Shown here piece by piece: positions 7,875-13,311 of a stretch of DNA of 13,311 nt. The DNA is from Bacillota bacterium (GTDB lineage: Bacteria; Bacillota; Clostridia; Oscillospirales; Acutalibacteraceae). The stretch covers positions 1 through 13,311 of the forward strand of contig JAEWRF010000138.1 of the NCBI GenBank assembly GCA_023460155.1. Direction: 5' to 3'. Every line of letters starts with the position of its first letter. Within the stretch, counting starts at the first letter, position 1. A model generated the notes under the pieces. It made no database searches. It saw only the letters and a list, made by a program, of their open reading frames with translations, and had not been told where the DNA came from. A program made the translations under genes and the position numbers.

Positions 7875-7936
7875 GCAGCGGAGCCAGTCTCCCCGCGCTC
7901 CACAGCGCGCCTGAGCGCAAAAGCCGCTGGCACTGC
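7875..7936 (-). promoter_or_regulatory. Long hairpin at the 5' end of the surface-protein mRNA
   Basis: Three nested helices form one rod: GCAG/CTGC (7875-7878 with 7933-7936), GCCAG/CTGGC (7883-7887 with 7927-7931) and GCGCTC/GAGCGC (7895-7900 with 7913-7918). An outer ATGGG/CCCAT pairing (7936-7940 with 7849-7853) would compete at one base. With transcription starting near 7946, the rod begins about 10 bases from the mRNA 5' end, the position of known 5' stem-loop stabilisers. I could not match it to any riboswitch class I know. Confidence 0.5.
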
Positions 7937-7952
7937 CCATATGTTTAATTGG

Positions 7953-7981
7953 ATTATAAGATATTTGGTACTTAATGTCAA
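7953..7981 (-). promoter_or_regulatory. Perfect consensus sigma-A promoter of the surface-protein gene
   Basis: On the minus strand TTGACA (7981-7976) and TATAAT (7958-7953) are both exact consensus and are separated by exactly 17 bases, in AT-rich surroundings. The predicted start near 7946 gives a leader of about 170 bases. Such a promoter fits constitutive, very strong expression. Confidence 0.8.
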
Positions 7982-8305
7982 GTACATAATGGAGATAATT
8001 TTGAATAAATTTTGCACATTAACCATAATTTTTACAGGATTTAAGCCAAATTCTTGAATTTCTCAGGAAGAAAATGGCAGGAAAAGCAGTGCCTGCAAAG
8101 AGCCTCACAGCGGAATTATAATGTGTTTACGGAAATTATCTTTTCCCGTCCCTGCGGCCCGGAAAGAGGGTTCCTACATCCATACGCAATCGGCCGTTTG
8201 ATGAGATTCACCTCCTCGGCGGCGCACCGTTCCACCTGCTTCGGAACGCGGGCCCCAAAAAATGGGACTGCCCGTCTGAATATATGTACGCCGTGCAGAG
8301 GGAGA
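7982..8305. other. Intergenic stretch with nested inverted repeats, possible structured RNA
   Basis: I see no convincing gene in these 324 bases. The left part (7982-8060) is AT-rich and precedes the surface-protein promoter. The right part is GC-rich and carries nested complementary arms: GTCCC/GGGAC (8148-8152 with 8264-8268), GGCCCG/CGGGCC (8156-8161 with 8249-8254) and GTTCC/GGAAC (8170-8174 with 8243-8247). Together they form a rod about 120 bases long with internal loops. On the plus strand CTGCAA (8093-8098) and TATAAT (8117-8122) with 18-base spacing would start transcription near 8129, at the edge of the rod, where a further hairpin ACGG/CCGT (8129-8132 with 8146-8149) lies. On the minus strand the same bases would be the 3' trailer of the metallo-hydrolase gene. 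An independent small RNA or a processed 3' UTR are both possible. Confidence 0.3.
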
Positions 8306-9628
8306 TTATGATACCCCTGTCCGTCTTTCTTCCGGCGGCAGGGCGCTGCCCGCCTCGCAGAAGCATGCGCGCCGCCCGGAGGGCGACAAAACGGCGATCG
8401 AGCAGGGGAAGGCTTTCTCACGCCGCACATAGACCGGGCAGCGCACCGTCAGCGAGGGGCCGCCGGAATGATCCCAGCAGGCCGCGAGGCGGTTGCAGCA
8501 GGCGCCGTTGAGCTTGTACCACGGACAGGCGTCGGGACTGGTGCAGTGTTTCACCGCGGGCAGAGCGGCGTATTCCTCCGCGATCTGCCCGCCCTGCCGG
8601 TATTCGCCGTTGCTGATCAGGAGATGGGAGGCGGCAATCCCGTTCAGAATCGGGCTGACAAACGAGGCCGTGCCGTGGTGGGGCACCTTGACCGCGTAAT
8701 AGGCGTCGTAGAGCCGGTCTGCGACCGCCTCGATGCTCTCGGGCGGGGCGTCGCCCGTCATGAGGAGATCATCGGCGCTTGCCTCCTGCCGGCGTACGTT
8801 CTGGAAGATCACGCTGGCGGCGTTCACCGTATCCGAATACGCCGTCTGCGTGACGGGATTTTCAAGAAGAGCGGCGATCTCCCCCGCGCACGGAAGGAGG
8901 CGGAGGCTCGGGATCAGTGCGGAGACTCGCCCGAAGGCCGCGCGAAGCTCCGCAACGCCCTCCTCCGTAAGAGGCGAAGCGGCGCAGCACTGCCGGTAAG
9001 CGGTGCAGAAGGCCTGCTTCAGGCGCAGGAATTCCCCCGCGCAGGCGGGCAGAAACGGCGAGGAAAGGCGAACGTTCAGTTCTTCCACGGCGGAAGCGAA
9101 CAGCGCCGGGAACGGGAACCCCGTCCGCGCCGGCCACAGCACCTCGTATTCCACGCCGTCGAACACAAAGCCGCTCCCCTGCGCAATCGGGACCACCGCT
9201 TCGGCACCCGCGGCTTTTGCGGCGCGCCCGAACAGTTCCAGCTCGCAGACGTTTACCCGCGAATAGCCGGTCAGGCGGTCAAGGAACGCGTATACGAACA
9301 GGGCGAATTCCAGCAGAAGCGGATCCCCTTTCTCGTCGCAGGGGGAAACGGGAAGGTAAAGGCGGCTGAAATACAGCGGGGAAACCCCGAGGATCGTCCA
9401 CAGCCCGCAGACGTGGTCGCGGTGGCAGTGGGTCAGCAGGAACGCGCGGCGGTCCATGCCGCGGTAACGGCGCATGATCCCGTTTTTCACATATTCGTCA
9501 AACCCGACGTTCCCGTCCCGGATCAAATTGTTGCTGCTGCCGCAGTCCACCATAAGGATTTCCCGTTTCGCCCCGCCGAGGACGATGCATTCGCCGAATT
9601 CGACGTTCTGAAGCTCCATCCAGCGCAT
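8306..9628 (-). CDS. ComEC-like metallo-beta-lactamase-fold hydrolase
   Basis: This 440-residue protein is a metallo-beta-lactamase-fold enzyme of the ComEC/Rec2-like branch, whose members are metal-dependent phosphodiesterases or nucleases. The core motifs are present: MVDCGSSNN (26-34), LTHCHRDHVCGL (65-76, the HxHxDH metal site), NAASVIF (269-275), LLMTGD (288-293, metal ligand Asp293) and VKVPHHGTASF (313-323). There is no signal peptide or membrane segment, so it should be cytosolic, unlike ComEC itself. Two things are unusual: a long, mostly helical-looking insert (about 95-265) between the metal site and NAAS, and a Cys-rich tail with Cys362, 368, 377, 378, 384, 397, 409, 422 and 424. 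The ATG at 9628 has GGAGGAG 6 bases upstream, inside the end of the MORN gene, and starts 3 bases after its stop, so the two are translationally coupled. The substrate is unknown. Confidence 0.85.
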   Translation of the reverse strand: MRWMELQNVEFGECIVLGGAKREILMVDCGSSNNLIRDGNVGFDEYVKNGIMRRYRGMDRRAFLLTHCHRDHVCGLWTILGVSPLYFSRLYLPVSPCDEKGDPLLLEFALFVYAFLDRLTGYSRVNVCELELFGRAAKAAGAEAVVPIAQGSGFVFDGVEYEVLWPARTGFPFPALFASAVEELNVRLSSPFLPACAGEFLRLKQAFCTAYRQCCAASPLTEEGVAELRAAFGRVSALIPSLRLLPCAGEIAALLENPVTQTAYSDTVNAASVIFQNVRRQEASADDLLMTGDAPPESIEAVADRLYDAYYAVKVPHHGTASFVSPILNGIAASHLLISNGEYRQGGQIAEEYAALPAVKHCTSPDACPWYKLNGACCNRLAACWDHSGGPSLTVRCPVYVRREKAFPCSIAVLSPSGRRACFCEAGSALPPEERRTGVS

Positions 9629-9631
9629 CCG

Positions 9632-11158
9632 TTACTCCTCCGGCTTTGCGGGGGGGCCTCCCACGGCCTCGAAGCCCTCGCAGAAGCGGTCGTCTTCCCA
9701 CCGGCCCGCGCGGATCACGCGGCCCTGCCGGTACTCCGTGCCCTCGCCGTCGCGCCTGCCGTCGCGCCATTCGCCCGTATAAAGCAGATTGCCGTCCATA
9801 TCGAACGCCGACCCGCGCCCCGTGGGGATGTTGTTTTTCCAGTGGCCGACGAACACGGAGCCGTCCCGCGCGCCGAATGCAACCCCCATGCCGTCGCGCA
9901 GGTTCTGCTTCCAGTTCCCCGCGTAGCAGAGCCGTCCGGATTTATAATAATATACGCCGAAGCCGTCCCGGCGGTCGCCGCGGTATTCTCCCTCGTAGGC
10001 CGTATGGCCGTTCGCCATCTGAGTCCTGCCCTGCCCCTGACGCAGGCCGTCCATGATCTTCCCGAAATACAGGTAGCTCTCCGCCTCGCTGATGACGATC
10101 CTCTTCGCGGGGATCAGGCGGCCGTCCTCCAGCGGTGGCTGCTCAGGCAGCGTCTTCCGGCGGAGACGGTCCGCGTGCACAATGCCGCCGGAGAGTCCCT
10201 TCGCGGCGACCGCGTATTTCTGCGGAACAGCGGAAGCCGCAGGCTCCTCCGTCCCGATGTTTTGCCCCGGTTGCTCCGCGGGCTCCGCCGGGAGCACATC
10301 CATCGTAAAGATCTCGTGGTCCGCGGCGTAGTCCTTCTCCGGCGCGGCCGGGCACAGCTCCAATTCTTTCTCATGTTCCGGCTCCGGTTTCAGCTCCGGT
10401 TTCAGCTCTGGCTGCAACTCCGGCAAAACGATCGGCTTCGGCTCCGGCGGAAGCTCCGGCTCCCTGGAGCCGTCGTTCAATATGTACGCAAAATTCAGTT
10501 CGGCATCCGGTTCCTCCGGCCAGGCGGGCTTCAGCGCCGCACCGGCAGCCTCCGCCTCCCGAAATGCCGCAAGGCGGCTTTCCCGCTCGCTCAGGACACA
10601 GTAGCAGAAGTCCCCTGCATTCGTTTTGGCGCAGACCTGCGGCTCGCCGCCCGCCGCGCTGTTCACATAGCTCTGCACTGCCGTTCCGCCCCGGTAGGGG
10701 GAAGGCAGGAGCAGCTTCCGGCGGTACCGGTCCGCCCCGGTCTCCGGCTCCAGAAGTGCGATTCCCTCTCCGTCCGGCTCCAGCACGGCCGCGGGGCGCG
10801 GGGAATCGGAGCCGTAATAGACCGTTCGGAGCCAGCGCATGCCGCCGTCGTAAACCGCCTGAGAAACCAGCTCCCCGGAAGGGCCGTGCGTCAGCAGGCT
10901 GAACGTGCCTCCGGTGCGCCGGAAAGCCTCCTGCAGGGTCCTTTTTCCTCCGGTCTTTTTCCACTGCAGACATTCCCGCCCGATTTTATAGCGCACCCGT
11001 ACCTGCAGCCCGGATTCCACATACCGTACGTCGCCCCGGAGCGTTTTGCCCTCGGTAAGGAACTTGCGGAGCACGGAGCCGAACAGGGAATCTTCCCCGC
11101 CGCCGAACGGACGATACCATACCTCATAGAACACCGGACCGCCGCCCGCGTCTGTCAT
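9632..11158 (-). CDS. MORN-repeat protein with unrecognised N-terminal domain
   Basis: The 508-residue product has three parts. Residues 1-195 form a strand-rich domain I do not recognise (for example VFYEVWYRPFGGGEDSLFG). Residues about 210-350 are a Pro/Glu-rich low-complexity linker with repeated ELKPE/PEPKP units. Residues about 362-495 hold five full MORN repeats plus a partial sixth, of the type YEGEYRGDRRDGFGVYYYKSG (387-407) and TGEWRDGRRDGEG (461-473). MORN repeats form elongated beta sheets and in known cases mediate membrane-lipid or protein contact. No signal peptide or transmembrane segment is seen, so the protein is presumably cytosolic or peripheral. The ATG at 11158 has AAGGGGAG about 9 bases upstream. 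It is first in a two-gene operon with the metallo-hydrolase and is likely its scaffold or targeting partner (inference). GC content is visibly higher than in the surface-protein gene. Confidence 0.85.
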   Translation of the reverse strand: MTDAGGGPVFYEVWYRPFGGGEDSLFGSVLRKFLTEGKTLRGDVRYVESGLQVRVRYKIGRECLQWKKTGGKRTLQEAFRRTGGTFSLLTHGPSGELVSQAVYDGGMRWLRTVYYGSDSPRPAAVLEPDGEGIALLEPETGADRYRRKLLLPSPYRGGTAVQSYVNSAAGGEPQVCAKTNAGDFCYCVLSERESRLAAFREAEAAGAALKPAWPEEPDAELNFAYILNDGSREPELPPEPKPIVLPELQPELKPELKPEPEHEKELELCPAAPEKDYAADHEIFTMDVLPAEPAEQPGQNIGTEEPAASAVPQKYAVAAKGLSGGIVHADRLRRKTLPEQPPLEDGRLIPAKRIVISEAESYLYFGKIMDGLRQGQGRTQMANGHTAYEGEYRGDRRDGFGVYYYKSGRLCYAGNWKQNLRDGMGVAFGARDGSVFVGHWKNNIPTGRGSAFDMDGNLLYTGEWRDGRRDGEGTEYRQGRVIRAGRWEDDRFCEGFEAVGGPPAKPEE

Positions 11159-11221
11159 GGGTGTCAGCTCCCCTTCTTAAAATCACTGTGTATCCAACTT
11201 TTGTCGGGATATATGTATTTA

Positions 11222-11250
11222 ATAGTATATTATTTTGCATTTTTTTGCAA
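11222..11250 (-). promoter_or_regulatory. Sigma-A promoter of the MORN/metallo-hydrolase operon
   Basis: On the minus strand TTGCAA (11250-11245) and TACTAT (11227-11222) are separated by 17 bases within an AT-rich island between two GC-rich genes. The start near 11215 gives a leader of about 57 bases. A second TATAAT further upstream on the same strand lacks a credible -35 box. Confidence 0.55.
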
Positions 11251-11337
11251 GGACTCCCGCGGCACGGAAAAAAAGAAAATCCCTACATATATAATGTATT
11301 ATAGAAGGAAACCTTCACAGGGCACTCGTGCGGCGCT

Positions 11338-11391
11338 TGCAAAGCGGAGGGGGGACGGGCTATAATAAGTCCGTCCCCCCTCCGCTTTGCA
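11338..11391 (-). terminator. 24-bp near-perfect hairpin after the small membrane-protein gene
   Basis: Two 20-base arms (11339-11358 and 11371-11390) are perfectly complementary, and the pairing extends by one A-T outside and by G-T, C-G and T-A inside, leaving a 6-base loop. The arms are purine/pyrimidine-biased with a run of six G facing six C. It begins 9 bases past the stop of the 59-residue gene, which is where a terminator should be. However, no T run follows on either strand beyond the TTT inside the stem, so it is either an atypical terminator or a REP-like repeat unit. Confidence 0.5.
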
Positions 11392-11399
11392 TGCAGCAT

Positions 11400-11579
11400 T
11401 CAGCGGAACATTCCCTGCACGTTGTCCATCAGTTCTCCGAACGTGCGCATGGTGCGGTTGGCCCTGCGGCGCATCCCGCGGTTCCCGCGCATCATTTTCC
11501 CGCTGACGGCAACAAGGGTTACACCGGCCAGAATTCCGGTGCCCATCCCGCGCATGAATCCCATTGCCTGTTTATACAT
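11400..11579 (-). CDS. Small Met-rich basic membrane protein, 59 residues, function unknown
   Basis: I do not recognise the family. The product starts MYKQAMGFMRGMGTGILAGV, has one hydrophobic segment with glycines (about 7-27) and then a strongly basic stretch (MMRGNRGMRRRANRTMR, 29-45) and an amphipathic end. Ten of 59 residues are Met. The layout is loosely reminiscent of small YtxH-like membrane proteins, but I would not assign it. The ATG at 11579 has GGGAGG 9 bases upstream. A second in-frame ATG at 11633 also has GGGAGG at good spacing and would add 18 residues (MKVRSCTETICC...), so the start is not certain; the shorter form is preferred because the membrane segment then lies at the N-terminus. 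The gene is divergent from trmL across 162 bases, and a long hairpin follows it. Confidence 0.65.
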   Translation of the reverse strand: MYKQAMGFMRGMGTGILAGVTLVAVSGKMMRGNRGMRRRANRTMRTFGELMDNVQGMFR

Positions 11580-11741
11580 GATATACAGCCTCCCTATGCA
11601 GCAAATTGTTTCAGTACATGATCTGACTTTCATTATTCTGCCTCCCTTCTCCGGCAATATGGTTGAGAATTGCTGGAAAGTGCCCCGCCCGCGCGGACCC
11701 GCGGCCGGGAAATTCATGATTTTTTGCAAAAGGAGAATACT

Positions 11742-12242
11742 ATGTCCGTTCTGAATATCGTTATGGTCGAACCGGAAATCCCCCAGAATACGGGGAACGT
11801 GGCGCGCACCTGCGCCGTCACCGGCGCCCGCCTGCACCTCGTTGGGCCGCTCGGCTTCCAGATTGACGACAAAAAGCTCAAGCGGGCCGGCCTCGATTAC
11901 TGGCATCTGCTCGACATCACCTGTTATGAAAGTCTTACCGAATTTTTCAGCCGCAATACCGGGAATTTTTTCTATTTTTCCACCAAGGGACGCCATATCC
12001 ATACGGAGGTGACGTACCCGGACAACTGCTACCTTGTGTTCGGCAAGGAGACCGCCGGCCTGCCGGAGGAACTGCTGGTGAAAAACCCGGAGACCTGCGT
12101 TCACATTCCCATGCTGAACAACCCCGACGCCCGCAGCCTGAACCTCTCCAACTCCGTTGCCATCGGAGTATACGAGGTTCTGCGCCAGTGGAATTATCCG
12201 GGCCTGCTCTGCAAAGGGCGGCTGCGGAATTTCGAGTGGTAA
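11742..12242 (+). CDS. trmL: tRNA (cytidine(34)-2'-O)-methyltransferase TrmL (YibK/SPOUT)
   Basis: TrmL is a SPOUT-class enzyme that uses S-adenosylmethionine to methylate the 2'-OH of the wobble base 34 in certain leucine tRNAs, tuning codon reading. The 166-residue product is the normal length of a single-domain SPOUT protein. It shows the family motifs in order: EPEIPQNTGNVARTC (9-23), then the knot-forming AdoMet-binding segments VFGKETAGLPEELL and IPMLNNPDARSLNLSNSVAI. The ATG at 11742 is chosen because AGGAG at 11731-11735 lies 6 bases upstream; an upstream in-frame ATG at 11670 has no ribosome site and adds a non-conserved stretch. After the stop a weak GC hairpin (GCCGG/CCGGC, 12249-12253 with 12263-12267) lacks a T run, so termination before pgk is unclear. 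Confidence 0.93.
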   Translation: MSVLNIVMVEPEIPQNTGNVARTCAVTGARLHLVGPLGFQIDDKKLKRAGLDYWHLLDITCYESLTEFFSRNTGNFFYFSTKGRHIHTEVTYPDNCYLVFGKETAGLPEELLVKNPETCVHIPMLNNPDARSLNLSNSVAIGVYEVLRQWNYPGLLCKGRLRNFEW

Positions 12243-12313
12243 ACGCCCGCCGGGCCCCGTTTCCGGCAGCAGTCCCCAAACTTTCCAAAAACGCTAATTT
12301 AAGGGACAAATGC

Positions 12314-12342
12314 TTGAAAAAAAAAGAAGAAGGTTGTATAAT
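12314..12342 (+). promoter_or_regulatory. Sigma-A promoter of pgk
   Basis: TTGAAA (12314-12319) and an exact TATAAT (12337-12342) are separated by 17 bases. Transcription should start near 12349, leaving a leader of about 65 bases that contains a 10-base palindrome GTTTATAAAC (12358-12367) and a TTGTT/AACAA pairing around it. Confidence 0.7.
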
Positions 12343-12413
12343 GGATTAAGTTTGTTAGTTTATAAACAACCGAATGTTCTGCAAAATTTTAACTTTAAAA
12401 AGGAGCGGCACCA

Positions 12414-13311
12414 ATGAACGACCTGAATAAAAAGACTGTGGAAGATATTGATGTTGCCGGGAAAAAAGTCCTGGTTCGCTGTGATTTCAACGTCCCGTTC
12501 GACGACGCCGGAAACATTTCCGACCCCAAGCGCATCGATGAAGCGCTCAAGACCATCCGCTATCTGGTAGACCATAAAGCAAAGGTCATCCTCTGCTCCC
12601 ATCTGGGACGCCCGAAGGGTGAATTCAACATGAAGTATTCCCTTGCTCCCGTAGCGGCTTACCTTTCGAAGGCCTTGGGACAGGAAGTCAAAATGGCGAA
12701 GGATGTCATCGGCGAAAGCGCAAAGGGAATTGCCGCTTCCCTGAAAGACGGCGAAGTGGAACTGCTGGAAAACGTGCGCTTCCATAAGGAAGAAGAAAAG
12801 AACGATCCGGCTTTCTCAAAAGAGCTTGCCTCCCTTGCTGAAGTCTACGTCAACGACGCGTTCGGCACCGCGCACCGTGCGCATGCCTCTACGGCCGGCG
12901 TTGCGGATTATCTTCCCGCCGTATGCGGCTATCTCATCCAGAAGGAAATCTCGATCATGGGCGGCGCACTCACCAATCCGAAGCGCCCGTTCATTGCTAT
13001 TCTGGGCGGCGCGAAGGTCTCCGATAAAATCGGCGTGATCACCAACCTGCTCGACAAGGTTGACACGCTCATCATCGGCGGCGGCATGGCCTACACGGTT
13101 ATGAACGCGCTCGGTTATTCAACCGGCTCTTCCCTCTGCGAGCACGACAAGATTGACCTTGCGAAAGACCTGATGGCGAAGGCAAAGGAAAAGGGCGTCA
13201 ACTTCCTGATTCCGGTGGACAACGTCATTGCAACCGAGTATAAGGAAGACAGCGAATTCAAAGTTGTCGATTCCGATACAATTCCGGACGGCTGGATGGG
13301 TCTGGACCTGT
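12414..13311 (+). CDS. pgk: Phosphoglycerate kinase, N-terminal part (runs off right edge)
   Basis: Phosphoglycerate kinase makes ATP from ADP and 1,3-bisphosphoglycerate in cytosolic glycolysis. The 299 visible codons start MNDLNKKTVEDIDVAGKKVL and show the diagnostic N-domain motifs: VRCDFNVP, SHLGRPKG, LLENVRFHKEEEKND and VNDAFGTAHRAHAST, followed by the hinge-region ILGGAKVSDKI. About 100 C-terminal residues with the nucleotide-binding loop lie beyond the window. The ATG at 12414 has AGGAG (12401-12405) 8 bases upstream. It has its own strong promoter. The gene normally upstream in glycolytic operons (gap) is not next to it here. Confidence 0.97.
   Translation, partial: MNDLNKKTVEDIDVAGKKVLVRCDFNVPFDDAGNISDPKRIDEALKTIRYLVDHKAKVILCSHLGRPKGEFNMKYSLAPVAAYLSKALGQEVKMAKDVIGESAKGIAASLKDGEVELLENVRFHKEEEKNDPAFSKELASLAEVYVNDAFGTAHRAHASTAGVADYLPAVCGYLIQKEISIMGGALTNPKRPFIAILGGAKVSDKIGVITNLLDKVDTLIIGGGMAYTVMNALGYSTGSSLCEHDKIDLAKDLMAKAKEKGVNFLIPVDNVIATEYKEDSEFKVVDSDTIPDGWMGLDL

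Noticed and set aside
7849..7940. Known riboswitch in the surface-protein leader
   Set aside because: I compared it by eye with the core motifs of cobalamin, TPP, FMN, lysine, SAM, c-di-GMP and THF classes and found none. It is kept only as an unclassified structured leader.
8116..8430. 104-codon minus-strand and 85-codon plus-strand open frames in the gene-free stretch
   Set aside because: Both have low-complexity, Arg/Pro/Cys-rich products, no motif and no clear ribosome site. The same bases are better explained by the nested inverted repeats.
8468..11365. 965-codon open frame on the plus strand, longer than either gene beneath it
   Set aside because: It is antisense to the MORN and metallo-hydrolase genes, whose motifs are unambiguous on the minus strand. 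Its product is an Arg/Ala/Pro/His-rich string without domain motifs, as expected for the mirror frame of GC-rich codons. It also crosses the operon promoter region.
11580..12104. N-terminal extension of the small membrane-protein frame back to 12104
   Set aside because: Most of it is antisense to trmL, and ribosome sites support only the ATG codons at 11579 or 11633.
12249..12267. Terminator after trmL
   Set aside because: It is only a 5-bp GC stem with no T run, so it is not listed as a feature.

Overview
The window reads as chromosomal DNA of a spore-forming Firmicute of class Clostridia, most likely an Oscillospiraceae/Acutalibacteraceae-type organism. The signs are a stage II sporulation protein D gene, strong AGGAGG-type ribosome sites, near-consensus sigma-A promoters, a clostridial-style citrate synthase and moderately high GC. 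The lineage is an inference from gene content. I see no tRNA, rRNA, CRISPR array, transposase, integrase or phage gene.

Layout, left to right. (1) The 5' part of a citrate synthase gene runs off the left edge on the minus strand. Its leader holds a good promoter, a terminator-like hairpin and a second inverted repeat. (2) spoIID lies on the plus strand and converges, 8 bases apart, with a minus-strand pair encoding a DHHW/AlgX-like protein and an AlgI-like MBOAT O-acyltransferase. The pair has its own promoter and probably O-acetylates a cell-wall polymer. (3) A 960-residue exported, acidic, Cys-poor surface protein follows on the minus strand. It looks like an S-layer or major surface protein: perfect consensus promoter, strong RBS, a leader opening with a long hairpin, a ladder-like middle region and two C-terminal repeats, but no SLH or LPXTG anchor. 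(4) A gap of about 320 bases contains nested inverted repeats that could be a structured RNA. (5) A GC-rich two-gene minus-strand operon encodes a MORN-repeat protein with an unrecognised N-terminal domain and a ComEC-like metallo-beta-lactamase-fold hydrolase with a Cys-rich tail. It has its own promoter, and I know of no described system made of this pair. (6) A very long hairpin follows a small Met-rich membrane protein gene (minus). (7) trmL and the 5' two-thirds of pgk, each with its own translation signals, lie on the plus strand and run off the right edge.

How they may work together. The envelope block (surface protein plus MBOAT/DHHW pair) is a plausible functional neighbourhood, because O-acetylation of wall polymers affects surface-protein retention in some Gram-positives; that link is inference. 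The MORN/MBL pair is translationally coupled and is the best candidate here for an undescribed system. Citrate synthase, spoIID, TrmL and Pgk are ordinary core genes.
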